NCBI RefSeq assembly: GCF_000661955.1
Contig: NZ_CP007597.1
Location: 3,691,142 to 3,755,141 of the forward strand
Origin: Stenotrophomonas rhizophila
GTDB taxonomy: Bacteria; Pseudomonadota; Gammaproteobacteria; Xanthomonadales; Xanthomonadaceae
Direction of reading: 5' to 3'
Length of the DNA stretch: 64,000 bases
Shown here piece by piece: positions 43,991 through 52,537 of this stretch. The notes beneath the pieces were generated by a model. The model had not been told where the DNA came from. It worked only from the letters and a program-made list of their open reading frames with translations, and made no database searches. Each line of letters starts with the position of its first letter. Within the stretch, counting starts at the first letter, position 1. A program made the position numbers and the translations under genes.

Positions 43991-44162
43991 CCACCGCCGG
44001 CGTCGCAGCACCCAACTCCCCAGCATCCCCGTCCACTGGGGGCGGAGGAACCAAGGGTCAAGCATATGCTCATGACCGGAGCGCATCAGGCCCTTCCGGA
44101 TCGGCCTGAACAGGCAGCCCCCGCGCGCGGCCGGCGCGGCCGGGGCGTTCTACAATGCGCGC

Positions 44163-45182
44163 ATGCAGATTGGCCCCTACAACATCCGGCCCAACGTGGT
44201 GCTGGCGCCGATGGCCGGTGTCACCGACAAGCCCTTCCGCCTGCTGTGCAAACGGCTGGGCGCGGGCTTGGCCGCCTCGGAGATGACCATCTCCGACCCG
44301 CGCTTCTGGACCACCCGCAAGTCCCTCCACCGCATGGACCATGCCGGCGAGCCGGACCCGATCAGCGTGCAGATCGCCGGCACCGAGCCGCAGCAGCTGG
44401 CCGACGCGGCGCGCTACAACGTGGACCACGGCGCGCAGATCATCGACATCAACATGGGCTGCCCGGCCAAGAAGGTCTGCAACGCGTGGGCCGGGTCGGC
44501 GCTGATGCGCGATGAAGAACTGGTGGCGCGCATCCTCACTGCCGTGGTGCAGGCGGTGGACGTGCCGGTGACGCTGAAGATCCGCACCGGCTGGGACTGC
44601 GACCATCGCAACGGCCCACGCATCGCGCATATCGCCGAAGACAGCGGCATTGCCGCGCTGGCGGTGCATGGGCGCACGCGCGACCAGCACTACACCGGCC
44701 AGGCCGAGTACGAAACCATCGCCGCGATCAAGGCCGCGCTGCGCATTCCGGTGCTGGCCAACGGCGATATCGATTCGCCGCAGAAGGCGGCCCACGTGCT
44801 CGCCGTGACCGGGGTGGATGCGGTGATGATCGGCCGCGCCGCGCAGGGCCGGCCCTGGATCTTCCGCGAAGTGGCGCATTACCTGGCCACCGGTGAACTG
44901 CTCGCCCCGCCTTCGCTGGACGAGGTGCGCGACATCCTGCTGGGCCACCTGCACGCGCTGCACGACTTCTACGGCGAGCCGCAGGGCGTGCGCATCGCGC
45001 GCAAGCACCTGGGCTGGTACGCCAAGGACCGGCCGGAAAATGCCGCCTTCCGCGCGGTGGTCAACCGCGCTGACGACGCGGCCAGCCAGATCGCGCTGAC
45101 CACCGACTACTTCAACGCGCTCTCCGCCGGCCTGCCGCTTGCCCACGCCACTACCGACGCGCACGTTGCCGTTGCCCTTTGA
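44163..45182 (+). CDS. dusB: tRNA-dihydrouridine synthase B
   Basis: A 339-residue flavoprotein reducing uridine to dihydrouridine in tRNA. IGPYNIRPNVVLAPMAGVTD opens the TIM barrel, the catalytic Cys100 lies in INMGCPAKKVC, and VHGRTRDQHYTG, VLANGDI and MIGRAAQGRPWIF bind substrate and FMN. The IGPYNIRPN start and MGCPAKKVC identify the DusB subgroup. Unlike E. coli, no fis gene follows. Confidence 0.93.
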   Translation: MQIGPYNIRPNVVLAPMAGVTDKPFRLLCKRLGAGLAASEMTISDPRFWTTRKSLHRMDHAGEPDPISVQIAGTEPQQLADAARYNVDHGAQIIDINMGCPAKKVCNAWAGSALMRDEELVARILTAVVQAVDVPVTLKIRTGWDCDHRNGPRIAHIAEDSGIAALAVHGRTRDQHYTGQAEYETIAAIKAALRIPVLANGDIDSPQKAAHVLAVTGVDAVMIGRAAQGRPWIFREVAHYLATGELLAPPSLDEVRDILLGHLHALHDFYGEPQGVRIARKHLGWYAKDRPENAAFRAVVNRADDAASQIALTTDYFNALSAGLPLAHATTDAHVAVAL

Positions 45183-45221
45183 TCCGCCGAGCCACGCTCG
45201 ACGCTACGTGACCCTGCTCCC

Positions 45222-46049
45222 ATGACCCCGCCGATCACCGCCCCCACCTACCTGCACGGTTTTTCCGATACCGAGCAGCACCGCCTGGTCACCCAGGCCC
45301 GTCTGTTCGAATCGAGCATCTTCAGCGGCATCGACTACAGCAACGCCCAGCGGCTGCTGGAAGTGGGCAGCGGCGTCGGCGCGCAGACCGAGATCCTGCT
45401 GCGCCGCTTCCCCGAGCTGCACGTCACCGGGGTGGACCTGAGCCAGGCGCAGCTGGATACCGCACGCGCCAACCTGGAAAAGACCCCGTGGTGCAGCGAG
45501 CGGTACACCCTGCAGCAGGCCGATGCCGGCGACCTGCCGTTCGGCCCGCGCCAGTTCGATTCGGCGTTCCTGTGCTGGGTGCTGGAACATGTGCCGTCAC
45601 CGGCGCGCGTGCTCAGCGAAGTGCGCCGCGTGCTCGCGCCGGGCTCGCCGGTGTACATCACCGAAGTGATGAACGCCTCGTTCCTGCTCGACCCGTACTC
45701 GCCGCACATCTGGCGCTACTGGATGGCGTTCAATGATTTCCAGTACGACCACGGGGGCGACCCGTTCGTCGGCGCCAAGCTCGGCAACCTGCTGCTGGCC
45801 GGCGGCTTCCGCGACGTGCACACCGAGATCAAGACCATCCACCTGGACAACCGCGAGCCGGCGCGGCGCAAGACCATGATCGCGTTCTGGGAACAGCTGC
45901 TGCTGTCGGCGGCCGACCCGCTGCTGGAGGCCGGGCTGGTCGATCGCGACACCGTGGACGGCATGCGTCGGGAATTCAGCCTGGTCCAGAACGACCCCAA
46001 CGCGGTGTTCTTCTTCTCGTTCGTGCAGGCACGCGCCACCGTTTACTGA
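45222..46049 (+). CDS. SAM-dependent class I methyltransferase
   Basis: A 275-residue methyltransferase with motif I EVGSGVGAQT (residues 47-56), acidic motif II TGVDLSQAQLDTA, motif III QADAGDLPFGPRQFD, and WVLEHVPSPARVLSEVRRVL. This is the UbiE/ubiquinone-type methyltransferase fold. The acceptor molecule cannot be predicted. It lies 39 bases after dusB. Confidence 0.88.
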   Translation: MTPPITAPTYLHGFSDTEQHRLVTQARLFESSIFSGIDYSNAQRLLEVGSGVGAQTEILLRRFPELHVTGVDLSQAQLDTARANLEKTPWCSERYTLQQADAGDLPFGPRQFDSAFLCWVLEHVPSPARVLSEVRRVLAPGSPVYITEVMNASFLLDPYSPHIWRYWMAFNDFQYDHGGDPFVGAKLGNLLLAGGFRDVHTEIKTIHLDNREPARRKTMIAFWEQLLLSAADPLLEAGLVDRDTVDGMRREFSLVQNDPNAVFFFSFVQARATVY

Positions 46050-46200
46050 CCCACCGCTACGTGGTTCCCTTCTGCTATCTGTTTGAGCCAACCGGTTAGA
46101 ATCGGCCTCAGGTTGGTGCCCAGGAAGGCGCGCGCCAGATCCTCGCCGTGCTGCCACTGCAGTCGTGGTGCACCGAGCTCTGCGCCCGAAGGGAAGCCAC

Positions 46201-48093
46201 ATGAAAGAACGCACGTTGGCCGGGACTGTCCGGCTCCCACAGCCCGCCCATGACACCGGCCTGTTGAGCGGGCTCGATCCGCGCCAGGCGCGTATCTGCA
46301 TGGCGGTCATCGCGGTGCTGTGCGTGCTCTATGTGGTCTTTGCCCTGACGCCCTCGTCCTACGCGATGGCCAGCGAGTACCTGGGGCTGGCACCGATCGA
46401 GCCGCTGCTGGGCAGGGCGCGCGGCATCCGCATGGACGAATGGATGGTCTACACACCCTACGTGCAGATCGCCGTGGCCAACGACTTCGGTCCGACCAAC
46501 GCGTTTTCGCCGTACCACGAGACCCTGCGCTCGTTCCAGGCGTTGCCGCTGCTGGACTGGGGGCTGCCGTTCAAGCCATACCACTGGGCGTTTTTCGTGC
46601 TGCCGCCGGCCAACGCCTATTCCTTCTTCTTCATGTTCATGTCGATGGCCTTCCTGTGCGGCTGGGCCCTGTTCCTGCGCCAGCTGCGGCTGCCGCCGCT
46701 GGCCGCGGTGCTGATCGCGCTCACGCTGTATTTCTCGCCCTATGTGCAGGTCTGGTGGACCAGCAACGCCGGCGCCTTCGCGCTGGCACCGTGGGCGGCC
46801 GTGGCCTGGCTGCGCATCGACACCCGCTGGCTGCGTATCCTGGCCAGTGCCTACGCGCTGGTGGTGTGGCTGCTGGCCATCGCCTACCCGCCCTTCATCA
46901 TTTCTGCCCTGCTGACCATGGCCGTGCTGGTGCTGGCATTCCGCCGCGATGCACTGACCCTGCCGCGCCTGTTCGATGCCGCGCTGGCCGGTGCACTGGC
47001 CCTTGCGGTGTTCGTCGGCTACTTCCACGACGCGATCGAGGTGATCCGCAACACGGTCTACCCCGGGCATCGCGAAAGTGCCGGCGGTGGCGTCAGCTGG
47101 ATCACGCTGATGGCCCACCTCTTCCCCAACCTGATGACCCGCGGCTTCTATCCGCTGCCGGCCTTCAACTATTCCAACGCCTGCGAAATCGCCGTGCTCG
47201 GCAGCCTGTTGCCACTGTTCACCGCGGTACTGGCCGACTGGGCCAAGGTGGTGCGCTGGGCCCGCGCCAACCGCCTGTCGGTGGCAATGCTGGTCGGTGG
47301 CACGCTGCTGATCGCCTGCTGGGTCTTCCTGCCGGTGCCGCTGGCCGTGGGCAAGGTGACCGGCCTGTCCATGGTGCCGCCCAGCCGCGCCGTGCTGGCG
47401 TTTGGCCTGCTTTTGAACATCGGCTGTGCGATCGTGCTGGTACAGGGCGGCACGCGCCTGAGCCGCGGCCGCCTGCTGCTGCTGGCCGCACTGCTGGTGG
47501 TCGGCAGCCTGGCCAAGCTTGCGTTCGGGGACGGCAGTTTCAGCCGGCTGCACGCCACCGCCGATGCCTGGCCGCTGCTGTGCGTGGGCGTGCTGGCCCT
47601 GGCCGCACGGCGGCCGCGGCTGGCCGCGCACCCGGCGGCGCTGGTGCTGGCGGTCGCCATGCTGTGCAACGTGCTGATCAACGGCCTGTTCAACCCGGTG
47701 CAGTCGGCACAGCCGATCTTCACCATGGACCGCGATGCCGTGCTCGAGTCCATGCAGGCCCGCGGCGGGCAGCGGGCACCGGACGGTTCGCTGGTCGTGG
47801 AAGGGCGATACGGGGCGATGTTCTCCGGCATCGGCATCCCGGCGGTCAACCACACCCTGTACTTCCCGCAGCTGGCCTACTTCCGCCAACGCTTCCCGCA
47901 GATGTCCGAGGAGGCCTTCAACACCACGTTCAACCGCTACCACCACGTGATGGTCAGCGATGTGGTCGAGCCCCGGTCGATGTATGCCGATCTGGTGGAA
48001 GTGCCTGCCGCAGCGATGCTGGCCGAACCCTGCACCCGGAAGGTGCCGGCCGACTGCGCGCCGGCGCCGTTGCCGGTCGGGGATGCGCCGTGA
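46201..48093 (+). CDS. Large polytopic membrane protein, possible lipid-linked sugar transferase
   Basis: A 630-residue protein with about eleven or twelve hydrophobic segments between residues 32 and 525, and a periplasmic-type C-terminal domain of about 100 residues. After the first helix comes a short loop with RMDEW, resembling the acidic first loop of GT-C glycosyltransferases. I do not recognise a named family. Its stop overlaps the start of a GtrB-like glycosyltransferase, so the pair may modify a surface glycan. The ATG with GAAGGG upstream is chosen over a GTG 12 codons earlier. Confidence 0.75.
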   Translation: MKERTLAGTVRLPQPAHDTGLLSGLDPRQARICMAVIAVLCVLYVVFALTPSSYAMASEYLGLAPIEPLLGRARGIRMDEWMVYTPYVQIAVANDFGPTNAFSPYHETLRSFQALPLLDWGLPFKPYHWAFFVLPPANAYSFFFMFMSMAFLCGWALFLRQLRLPPLAAVLIALTLYFSPYVQVWWTSNAGAFALAPWAAVAWLRIDTRWLRILASAYALVVWLLAIAYPPFIISALLTMAVLVLAFRRDALTLPRLFDAALAGALALAVFVGYFHDAIEVIRNTVYPGHRESAGGGVSWITLMAHLFPNLMTRGFYPLPAFNYSNACEIAVLGSLLPLFTAVLADWAKVVRWARANRLSVAMLVGGTLLIACWVFLPVPLAVGKVTGLSMVPPSRAVLAFGLLLNIGCAIVLVQGGTRLSRGRLLLLAALLVVGSLAKLAFGDGSFSRLHATADAWPLLCVGVLALAARRPRLAAHPAALVLAVAMLCNVLINGLFNPVQSAQPIFTMDRDAVLESMQARGGQRAPDGSLVVEGRYGAMFSGIGIPAVNHTLYFPQLAYFRQRFPQMSEEAFNTTFNRYHHVMVSDVVEPRSMYADLVEVPAAAMLAEPCTRKVPADCAPAPLPVGDAP

Positions 48094-49076
48094 AGATCGC
48101 TGTCGTCATCCCCTGCTACAAGGTCACCCGCCATGTCATGGACGTGTTGGCGGCAATCGACGACGCCGTGGCCGCCATCTACTGCGTGGACGATGCCTGC
48201 CCCGATGGCAGTGGCGCGTTGATCCAGGCCACTTCCACTGACCCGCGCGTCACCGTGCTGTTCCATCCGCACAACCGCGGTGTCGGCGGGGCGATCAAGA
48301 CCGGCTACCAGGCCGCCATCGCCGACGGAATGGACATTCTGGTCAAGGTCGACGGCGACGGTCAGATGGATCCGGCGCTGCTGATGGACTTCGTGGCACC
48401 CATTGCCGACGGCACGGCCGACTACACCAAGGGCAACCGTTTCTGGAACCTCAGCCATATCCGGCGCATGCCCCTGCTGCGGCGGGTGGGCAACCTGATG
48501 CTGTCGTTCATGACCAAGGCCTCGTCCGGCTACTGGCAGGTGTTCGACCCCACCAACGGCTACACCGCCATCCATGCCCGCGTGGCCAGCCATCTGCGCC
48601 TGGATGCGGTCAGCGACCGCTACTTCTTCGAGACCGACATGCTGTTCCGGCTCAACACCATCCGGGCCGTCGTCCAGGACGTCGCCATGGACGCGCGCTA
48701 CGCCGATGAGACCAGCAACCTGCGCGTGAGCCGCATCCTCGGGGAATTTGCCTTCAAGCATGTGCGCAATACGCTCAAGCGCATCGGCTACAACTACTTC
48801 CTGCGCGACCTGTCCATCGCGTCACTGGAGCTGATTGCCGGCCTTGGCCTGCTCGCGTTCGGCAGCATCTTCGGCCTGTACCACTGGATCGCGTCGGCAT
48901 CCGCCGATGTCACCACCCCGGTAGGCACCATCATGATCGTCATGGTCGCCCTCATTTCCGGGCTGCAGTTCCTGCTGGCCTTCACCGGTTTCGACATCGC
49001 CAACGTGCCGCGCCAGGTCCTGCACCGGTCCATCCAGGTCAACCGCGCAGCGCCGCCGGCGGCCCGACCGCGCTAA
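48090..49076 (+). CDS. Family 2 glycosyltransferase, GtrB/DPM-like
   Basis: A 328-residue GT2 enzyme starting with GTG inside the preceding stop (GTGA). VIPCYKV opens the GT-A fold; VDDACPDGSG and LVKVDGDGQMDP (DxD metal site) bind nucleotide sugar. Two transmembrane helices near residues 245-270 and 285-305 are placed as in GtrB, which charges undecaprenyl phosphate with a sugar. It probably supplies a lipid-linked sugar to the membrane protein encoded just upstream. Confidence 0.88.
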   Translation: MKIAVVIPCYKVTRHVMDVLAAIDDAVAAIYCVDDACPDGSGALIQATSTDPRVTVLFHPHNRGVGGAIKTGYQAAIADGMDILVKVDGDGQMDPALLMDFVAPIADGTADYTKGNRFWNLSHIRRMPLLRRVGNLMLSFMTKASSGYWQVFDPTNGYTAIHARVASHLRLDAVSDRYFFETDMLFRLNTIRAVVQDVAMDARYADETSNLRVSRILGEFAFKHVRNTLKRIGYNYFLRDLSIASLELIAGLGLLAFGSIFGLYHWIASASADVTTPVGTIMIVMVALISGLQFLLAFTGFDIANVPRQVLHRSIQVNRAAPPAARPR

Positions 49077-49095
49077 CGCGCGGGCCGCCGCCGGA

Positions 49096-50178
49096 TCAGC
49101 GCACGGTGTTGGCCGCTGCGCTGTCGGCGGCCGCCGCCTGACCATGCGGCGCCTGCCAGATCCGCGCCCACATCTGCGCGAACCGCTGCTTCACCCGCGC
49201 CCTGCCCTGTTCGCCTTCGTAGGCCGGGCGCAGCTGCTCGGGCACGATGGCGGTCCACTGCCCGCCCTGCGCACGCGCCACTGCGAAGGTGAAGGTGTAA
49301 TCCGGCTCCAGGCCCATGCGCAGGTCGCTGAGCAGCAACCGGCCGTCCACCACCTGGGCGCGCATGAAGCCCCGGTTGAACCACTGCAGCCGCTGCACCG
49401 CCGGAATGCCCGCCGCCTCGGCCTGGCGCAGCGCCTGCACGTTGGAGGGATAGCCCTGGAAATGCATCGGGCCGTTGTCGGCCACCAGCGAGCGCTCGCC
49501 GATGACGTAGCCGCTGGGGGTCATCGCCACCACCTGCCAGAGCAGCGTGTTGAACGGGGTGGCCACCGAGAAGCGGGGCGCATCGCCCAGCCCCATCGCC
49601 GCCAGCGCGCGATCGGCCTGCCGCTCGACGCTGTGCTTGGCCAGCAGCGACCAGCCCAGGTAGCCGCAGCTGAGCACCAGCCCGGCCACCAGCGCCTTCT
49701 GCGCCACCGGGCGGGCGCGGGCGAACCAGGCCACCGCGCAGCCGATCAGCAGCCACACGGTGTACAGCGGGTCGATGATGAAGACGCTGGACCACATGGT
49801 CGGCGCCGGGGTGAACGGCCACCACAGCTGGGTGCCGTACACGGTGAAGGCGTCCAGCAGCGGGTGGGTCACCAGCGCCAGCAGGATCGCCCAGAACCAG
49901 CGCCCCGGTGCCTGCGCGACCCGGCCATGGCCGAAGCGCTTGAACAGCCACCAGATCAGCGCGGCCACCCAGGGCAGCACCAGCAGCGAATGGCTATAGC
50001 TCCGATGTTCGGTCATCAGCGCCACCGGGTCGGCGGCGGTGAAGGCCAGCAGCAGGGAATCCAGGTCCGGCAGCGTGCCCAGCGCAGCACCGGCCAGCAG
50101 GGCGGCGCGGCGGTGGCCGGCGGGGGCGATGACGGCGGCAACGGCGCCGCCCAGTACGATCTGGCTTAGGGAGTCCAT
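49096..50178 (-). CDS. Membrane-bound metal-dependent hydrolase-like protein (YdjM/DUF457)
   Basis: A 360-residue protein. The N-terminal half contains four to five helices and the His/Asp motifs of the YbcI/YdjM family: LPDLDSLLL, RSYSHSLLVLPW and THPLLDAFTVYGTQLWWPF. The C-terminal 170 residues are soluble and carry no recognised motif. Family function is uncertain; a metal-dependent phosphoesterase is suspected. It converges with the glycosyltransferase gene. Confidence 0.83.
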   Translation of the reverse strand: MDSLSQIVLGGAVAAVIAPAGHRRAALLAGAALGTLPDLDSLLLAFTAADPVALMTEHRSYSHSLLVLPWVAALIWWLFKRFGHGRVAQAPGRWFWAILLALVTHPLLDAFTVYGTQLWWPFTPAPTMWSSVFIIDPLYTVWLLIGCAVAWFARARPVAQKALVAGLVLSCGYLGWSLLAKHSVERQADRALAAMGLGDAPRFSVATPFNTLLWQVVAMTPSGYVIGERSLVADNGPMHFQGYPSNVQALRQAEAAGIPAVQRLQWFNRGFMRAQVVDGRLLLSDLRMGLEPDYTFTFAVARAQGGQWTAIVPEQLRPAYEGEQGRARVKQRFAQMWARIWQAPHGQAAAADSAAANTVR

Positions 50179-50403
50179 CGGCCGATGGTATAGGGTGTGA
50201 AGGTCGGCGTGGCGGCTTCGTGGCTGTCACGCTGGTGGAACACTGGGCCGCGACGCTGGGGCCCAATCGCGTGTTGACGGCCCCTGCGCCGGGCACGCGG
50301 GCTTAACCACCGGCAACTCCCCGTGGCGCACAATGCAACGGCGCGACTTGCCGTGTATCATTCGCGCCCATCTTTCCATCCGAATCAAAGGATATTACGC
50401 CTG

Positions 50404-51615
50404 ATGTCCAGCTACCTGTTCACCTCCGAATCGGTCTCCGAAGGCCATCCGGACAAGATTGCCGACCAGATCTCCGATGCGGTGCTGGACGCGATCCTTG
50501 CCCAGGACCAGCGCGCCCGCGTGGCCTGCGAGACCATGGTCAAGACCGGCGTGGCGATCGTGGCCGGTGAAATCACCACCAGCGCCTGGATCGACCTGGA
50601 AGCCCTGACCCGCAAGGTGATCCTGGACATCGGCTACGACAGCTCCGACGTCGGCTTCGACGGCGCGACCTGCGGCGTGCTGAACCTGATCGGCAAGCAG
50701 TCCCCGCACATCGCCCAGGGCGTTGACCGCAAGAAGCCCGAAGAAATGGGCGCTGGCGACCAGGGCCTGATGTTCGGCTATGCCACCAACGAGACCGACA
50801 GCTACATGCCGGCCGCGATCCACCTGTCGCACCGTCTGGTCGAGCAGCAGGCCAAGATCCGCAAGAAGAAGAACTCGCCGCTGTCCTGGCTGCGCCCGGA
50901 TGCCAAGAGCCAGGTCACCCTGCGCTATGAAAACGGCGCGGTCTCGGCCATCGACGCGGTCGTTCTGTCCACCCAGCACGCCCCGGGCGTGAAGCAGAAG
51001 GACCTCATCGAGGCCGTCCGCGAAGAGATCATCAAGCCGGTGCTGCCGGCCAAGTGGCTGCACAAGGGCACCAAGTTCCACATCAACCCGACCGGCAAGT
51101 TCGAGATCGGTGGCCCGGTGGGCGACTGCGGCCTGACCGGCCGCAAGATCATCGTGGACACCTACGGCGGCTGGGCCCGTCACGGTGGTGGTGCGTTCTC
51201 GGGCAAGGATCCGTCCAAGGTCGACCGTTCGGCCGCTTACGCTGCCCGTTACGTCGCCAAGAACGTGGTGGCTGCCGGTCTGGCCGACCGTTGCGAAGTG
51301 CAGGTCTCCTACGCCATCGGCGTGGCCGAGCCGACCTCGATCTCGGTCACCACCTTCGGCACCGGCAAGATCAGCGATGACAAGATCGAGAAGCTGATCC
51401 GCAAGCACTTCGACCTGCGCCCGTACGGCATCATCAAGATGCTGGACCTGATCCACCCGATGTACCAGCAGACTGCCGCCTACGGTCACTTCGGCCGCAA
51501 GCCGAAGGACTTCAGCTACCTCAACGCTGCTGGCGAAACCGTCAACGCGACCGCCTTCTCCTGGGAGAAGACCGATCGCGCCGCCGCCCTGCGTGCGGAT
51601 GCGAAGTTGAAATAA
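50404..51615 (+). CDS. metK: S-adenosylmethionine synthetase
   Basis: A 403-residue enzyme that makes SAM from ATP and methionine. Motifs: [33 protein letters not shown] (ATP loop) near residue 118, and [19 protein letters not shown] near residue 262. AAAGGA stands 11 bases before the ATG. The 225-base region upstream holds no riboswitch I could recognise. Codon use is highly regular, as expected of a strongly expressed gene. Confidence 0.97.
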   Translation: MSSYLFTSESVSEGHPDKIADQISDAVLDAILAQDQRARVACETMVKTGVAIVAGEITTSAWIDLEALTRKVILDIGYDSSDVGFDGATCGVLNLIGKQSPHIAQGVDRKKPEEMGAGDQGLMFGYATNETDSYMPAAIHLSHRLVEQQAKIRKKKNSPLSWLRPDAKSQVTLRYENGAVSAIDAVVLSTQHAPGVKQKDLIEAVREEIIKPVLPAKWLHKGTKFHINPTGKFEIGGPVGDCGLTGRKIIVDTYGGWARHGGGAFSGKDPSKVDRSAAYAARYVAKNVVAAGLADRCEVQVSYAIGVAEPTSISVTTFGTGKISDDKIEKLIRKHFDLRPYGIIKMLDLIHPMYQQTAAYGHFGRKPKDFSYLNAAGETVNATAFSWEKTDRAAALRADAKLK

Positions 51616-51622
51616 TCAATCG

Positions 51623-51733
51623 GTAGAGCCGACCGTTGGTCGGCTGCCTTTGATCGAAACAAAACGACGGGTCGCGAAAGCGGCCCGTCGTCGTTCGGGC
51701 ACCCCGCCCAGCCGACCAACGGTCGGCTCTACC
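51623..51733. repeat. Two GTAG palindromes flanking a hairpin
   Basis: GTAGAGCCGACCGTTGGTCGGC (51623-51648) and its mirror CAGCCGACCAACGGTCGGCT with CTAC (51709-51733) face each other around the hairpin described separately. Confidence 0.8.
51665..51690. terminator. Candidate terminator hairpin after metK
   Basis: CGACGGGTCGC and GCGGCCCGTCG pair (one G-T wobble) around a GAAA loop, 50 bases past the metK stop. On the plus strand the following bases are only partly T-rich (TCGTTCGGG); on the minus strand a better T-run follows. Confidence 0.55.
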
Positions 51734-51762
51734 GGGCGGGCAACCGGCGCTACACTGCCGCC

Positions 51763-52263
51763 ATGTCCGAATTCAAATCCAACCAGCTGTCCATGACGGT
51801 GTTGATGTCGCCGGAGATGGCCAATTTCTCCGGCAAGGTCCACGGCGGCGCGATCCTGCGGCTGCTCGACCAGGTCGCCTATGCCTGCGCCAGCCGCTAT
51901 GCCGGCCGCTACGTGGTCACCCTCTCGGTGGACCAGGTGATGTTCCGCCAGCCGATCGCGGTCGGCGAGCTGGTCACCTTCCTGGCCTCGGTCAACTACA
52001 CCGGCACCTCGTCGATGGAGATCGGGGTCAAGGTGGTGGCCGAGGACATCCTCAAGCGCAGCGTGCGCCACGCCAACAGCTGCTTCTTCACCATGGTCGC
52101 GGTGGACGAAGATGGCAAACCCACCGCGGTGCCGCCGCTGCAACTGGAGACCAGCGACGAACGCCGCCGCCACGCCGCCGCGCTGATCCGCCGGCAGCTG
52201 CGCGAAGAGATGGAGCAGCGCCATCTGGAGTTGCTGGCGTCCAACCCGCCGTCGCCGGAGTAA
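51763..52263 (+). CDS. Acyl-CoA thioesterase, hotdog fold (YciA-like)
   Basis: A 166-residue hotdog-domain thioesterase. NFSGKVHGGAILRLLDQVAY contains the conserved Gly-Gly and the catalytic Asp of acyl-CoA thioester hydrolases; SVDQVMFRQPIAVGELVTF and the second strand pair complete the fold. The C-terminal 35 residues are a charged helix. It hydrolyses acyl-CoA to free acid and CoA; chain specificity unknown. Confidence 0.9.
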   Translation: MSEFKSNQLSMTVLMSPEMANFSGKVHGGAILRLLDQVAYACASRYAGRYVVTLSVDQVMFRQPIAVGELVTFLASVNYTGTSSMEIGVKVVAEDILKRSVRHANSCFFTMVAVDEDGKPTAVPPLQLETSDERRRHAAALIRRQLREEMEQRHLELLASNPPSPE

Positions 52264-52324
52264 CCCACCGCGGGTAATGGCTGTTGGTCGGTATGGGCCG
52301 CCTTCATTGCCGGGCATTGCGCGC

Positions 52325-52526
52325 CATGACCAACGGTCATGGCCTACCGGGGTCGGGCATTGCGTGCCATGACCAACGGTCATGGCCTACCGGGGTCGGG
52401 CATCGCGTGCCATGACCAACGGTCATGGCCTACCGGGGTCGGGCATCGCGTGCCATGACCAACGGTCATGGCCTACCGTGCGTGGCGATGGATTTCCCGG
52501 TAGGTACCGACCGTTGGTCGGTACGC
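52325..52526. repeat. Four tandem 43-bp repeats with GTAG palindrome
   Basis: Near-identical units begin at 52325, 52368, 52411 and 52454, each with the palindrome CATGACCAACGGTCATGGCCTAC and the spacer CGGGGTCGGGCATCGCGTGC (first spacer with one change). A related element of opposite orientation, GGTAGGTACCGACCGTTGGT, ends the block at 52499-52526. The 274-base gap contains no gene. Confidence 0.88.
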
Positions 52527-52537
52527 ATTGCCCGCCA

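Noticed and set aside
50179..50403. Possible SAM or SAH riboswitch in front of metK
   Set aside because: The GC hairpins there do not match the SAM-I, SAM-II or SAH core patterns that I could check by eye.
52325..52496. Possible CRISPR array (four evenly spaced repeats)
   Set aside because: The spacers are as conserved as the repeats, the unit is a GTAG palindrome, and no cas genes are present. It is a tandem repeat.
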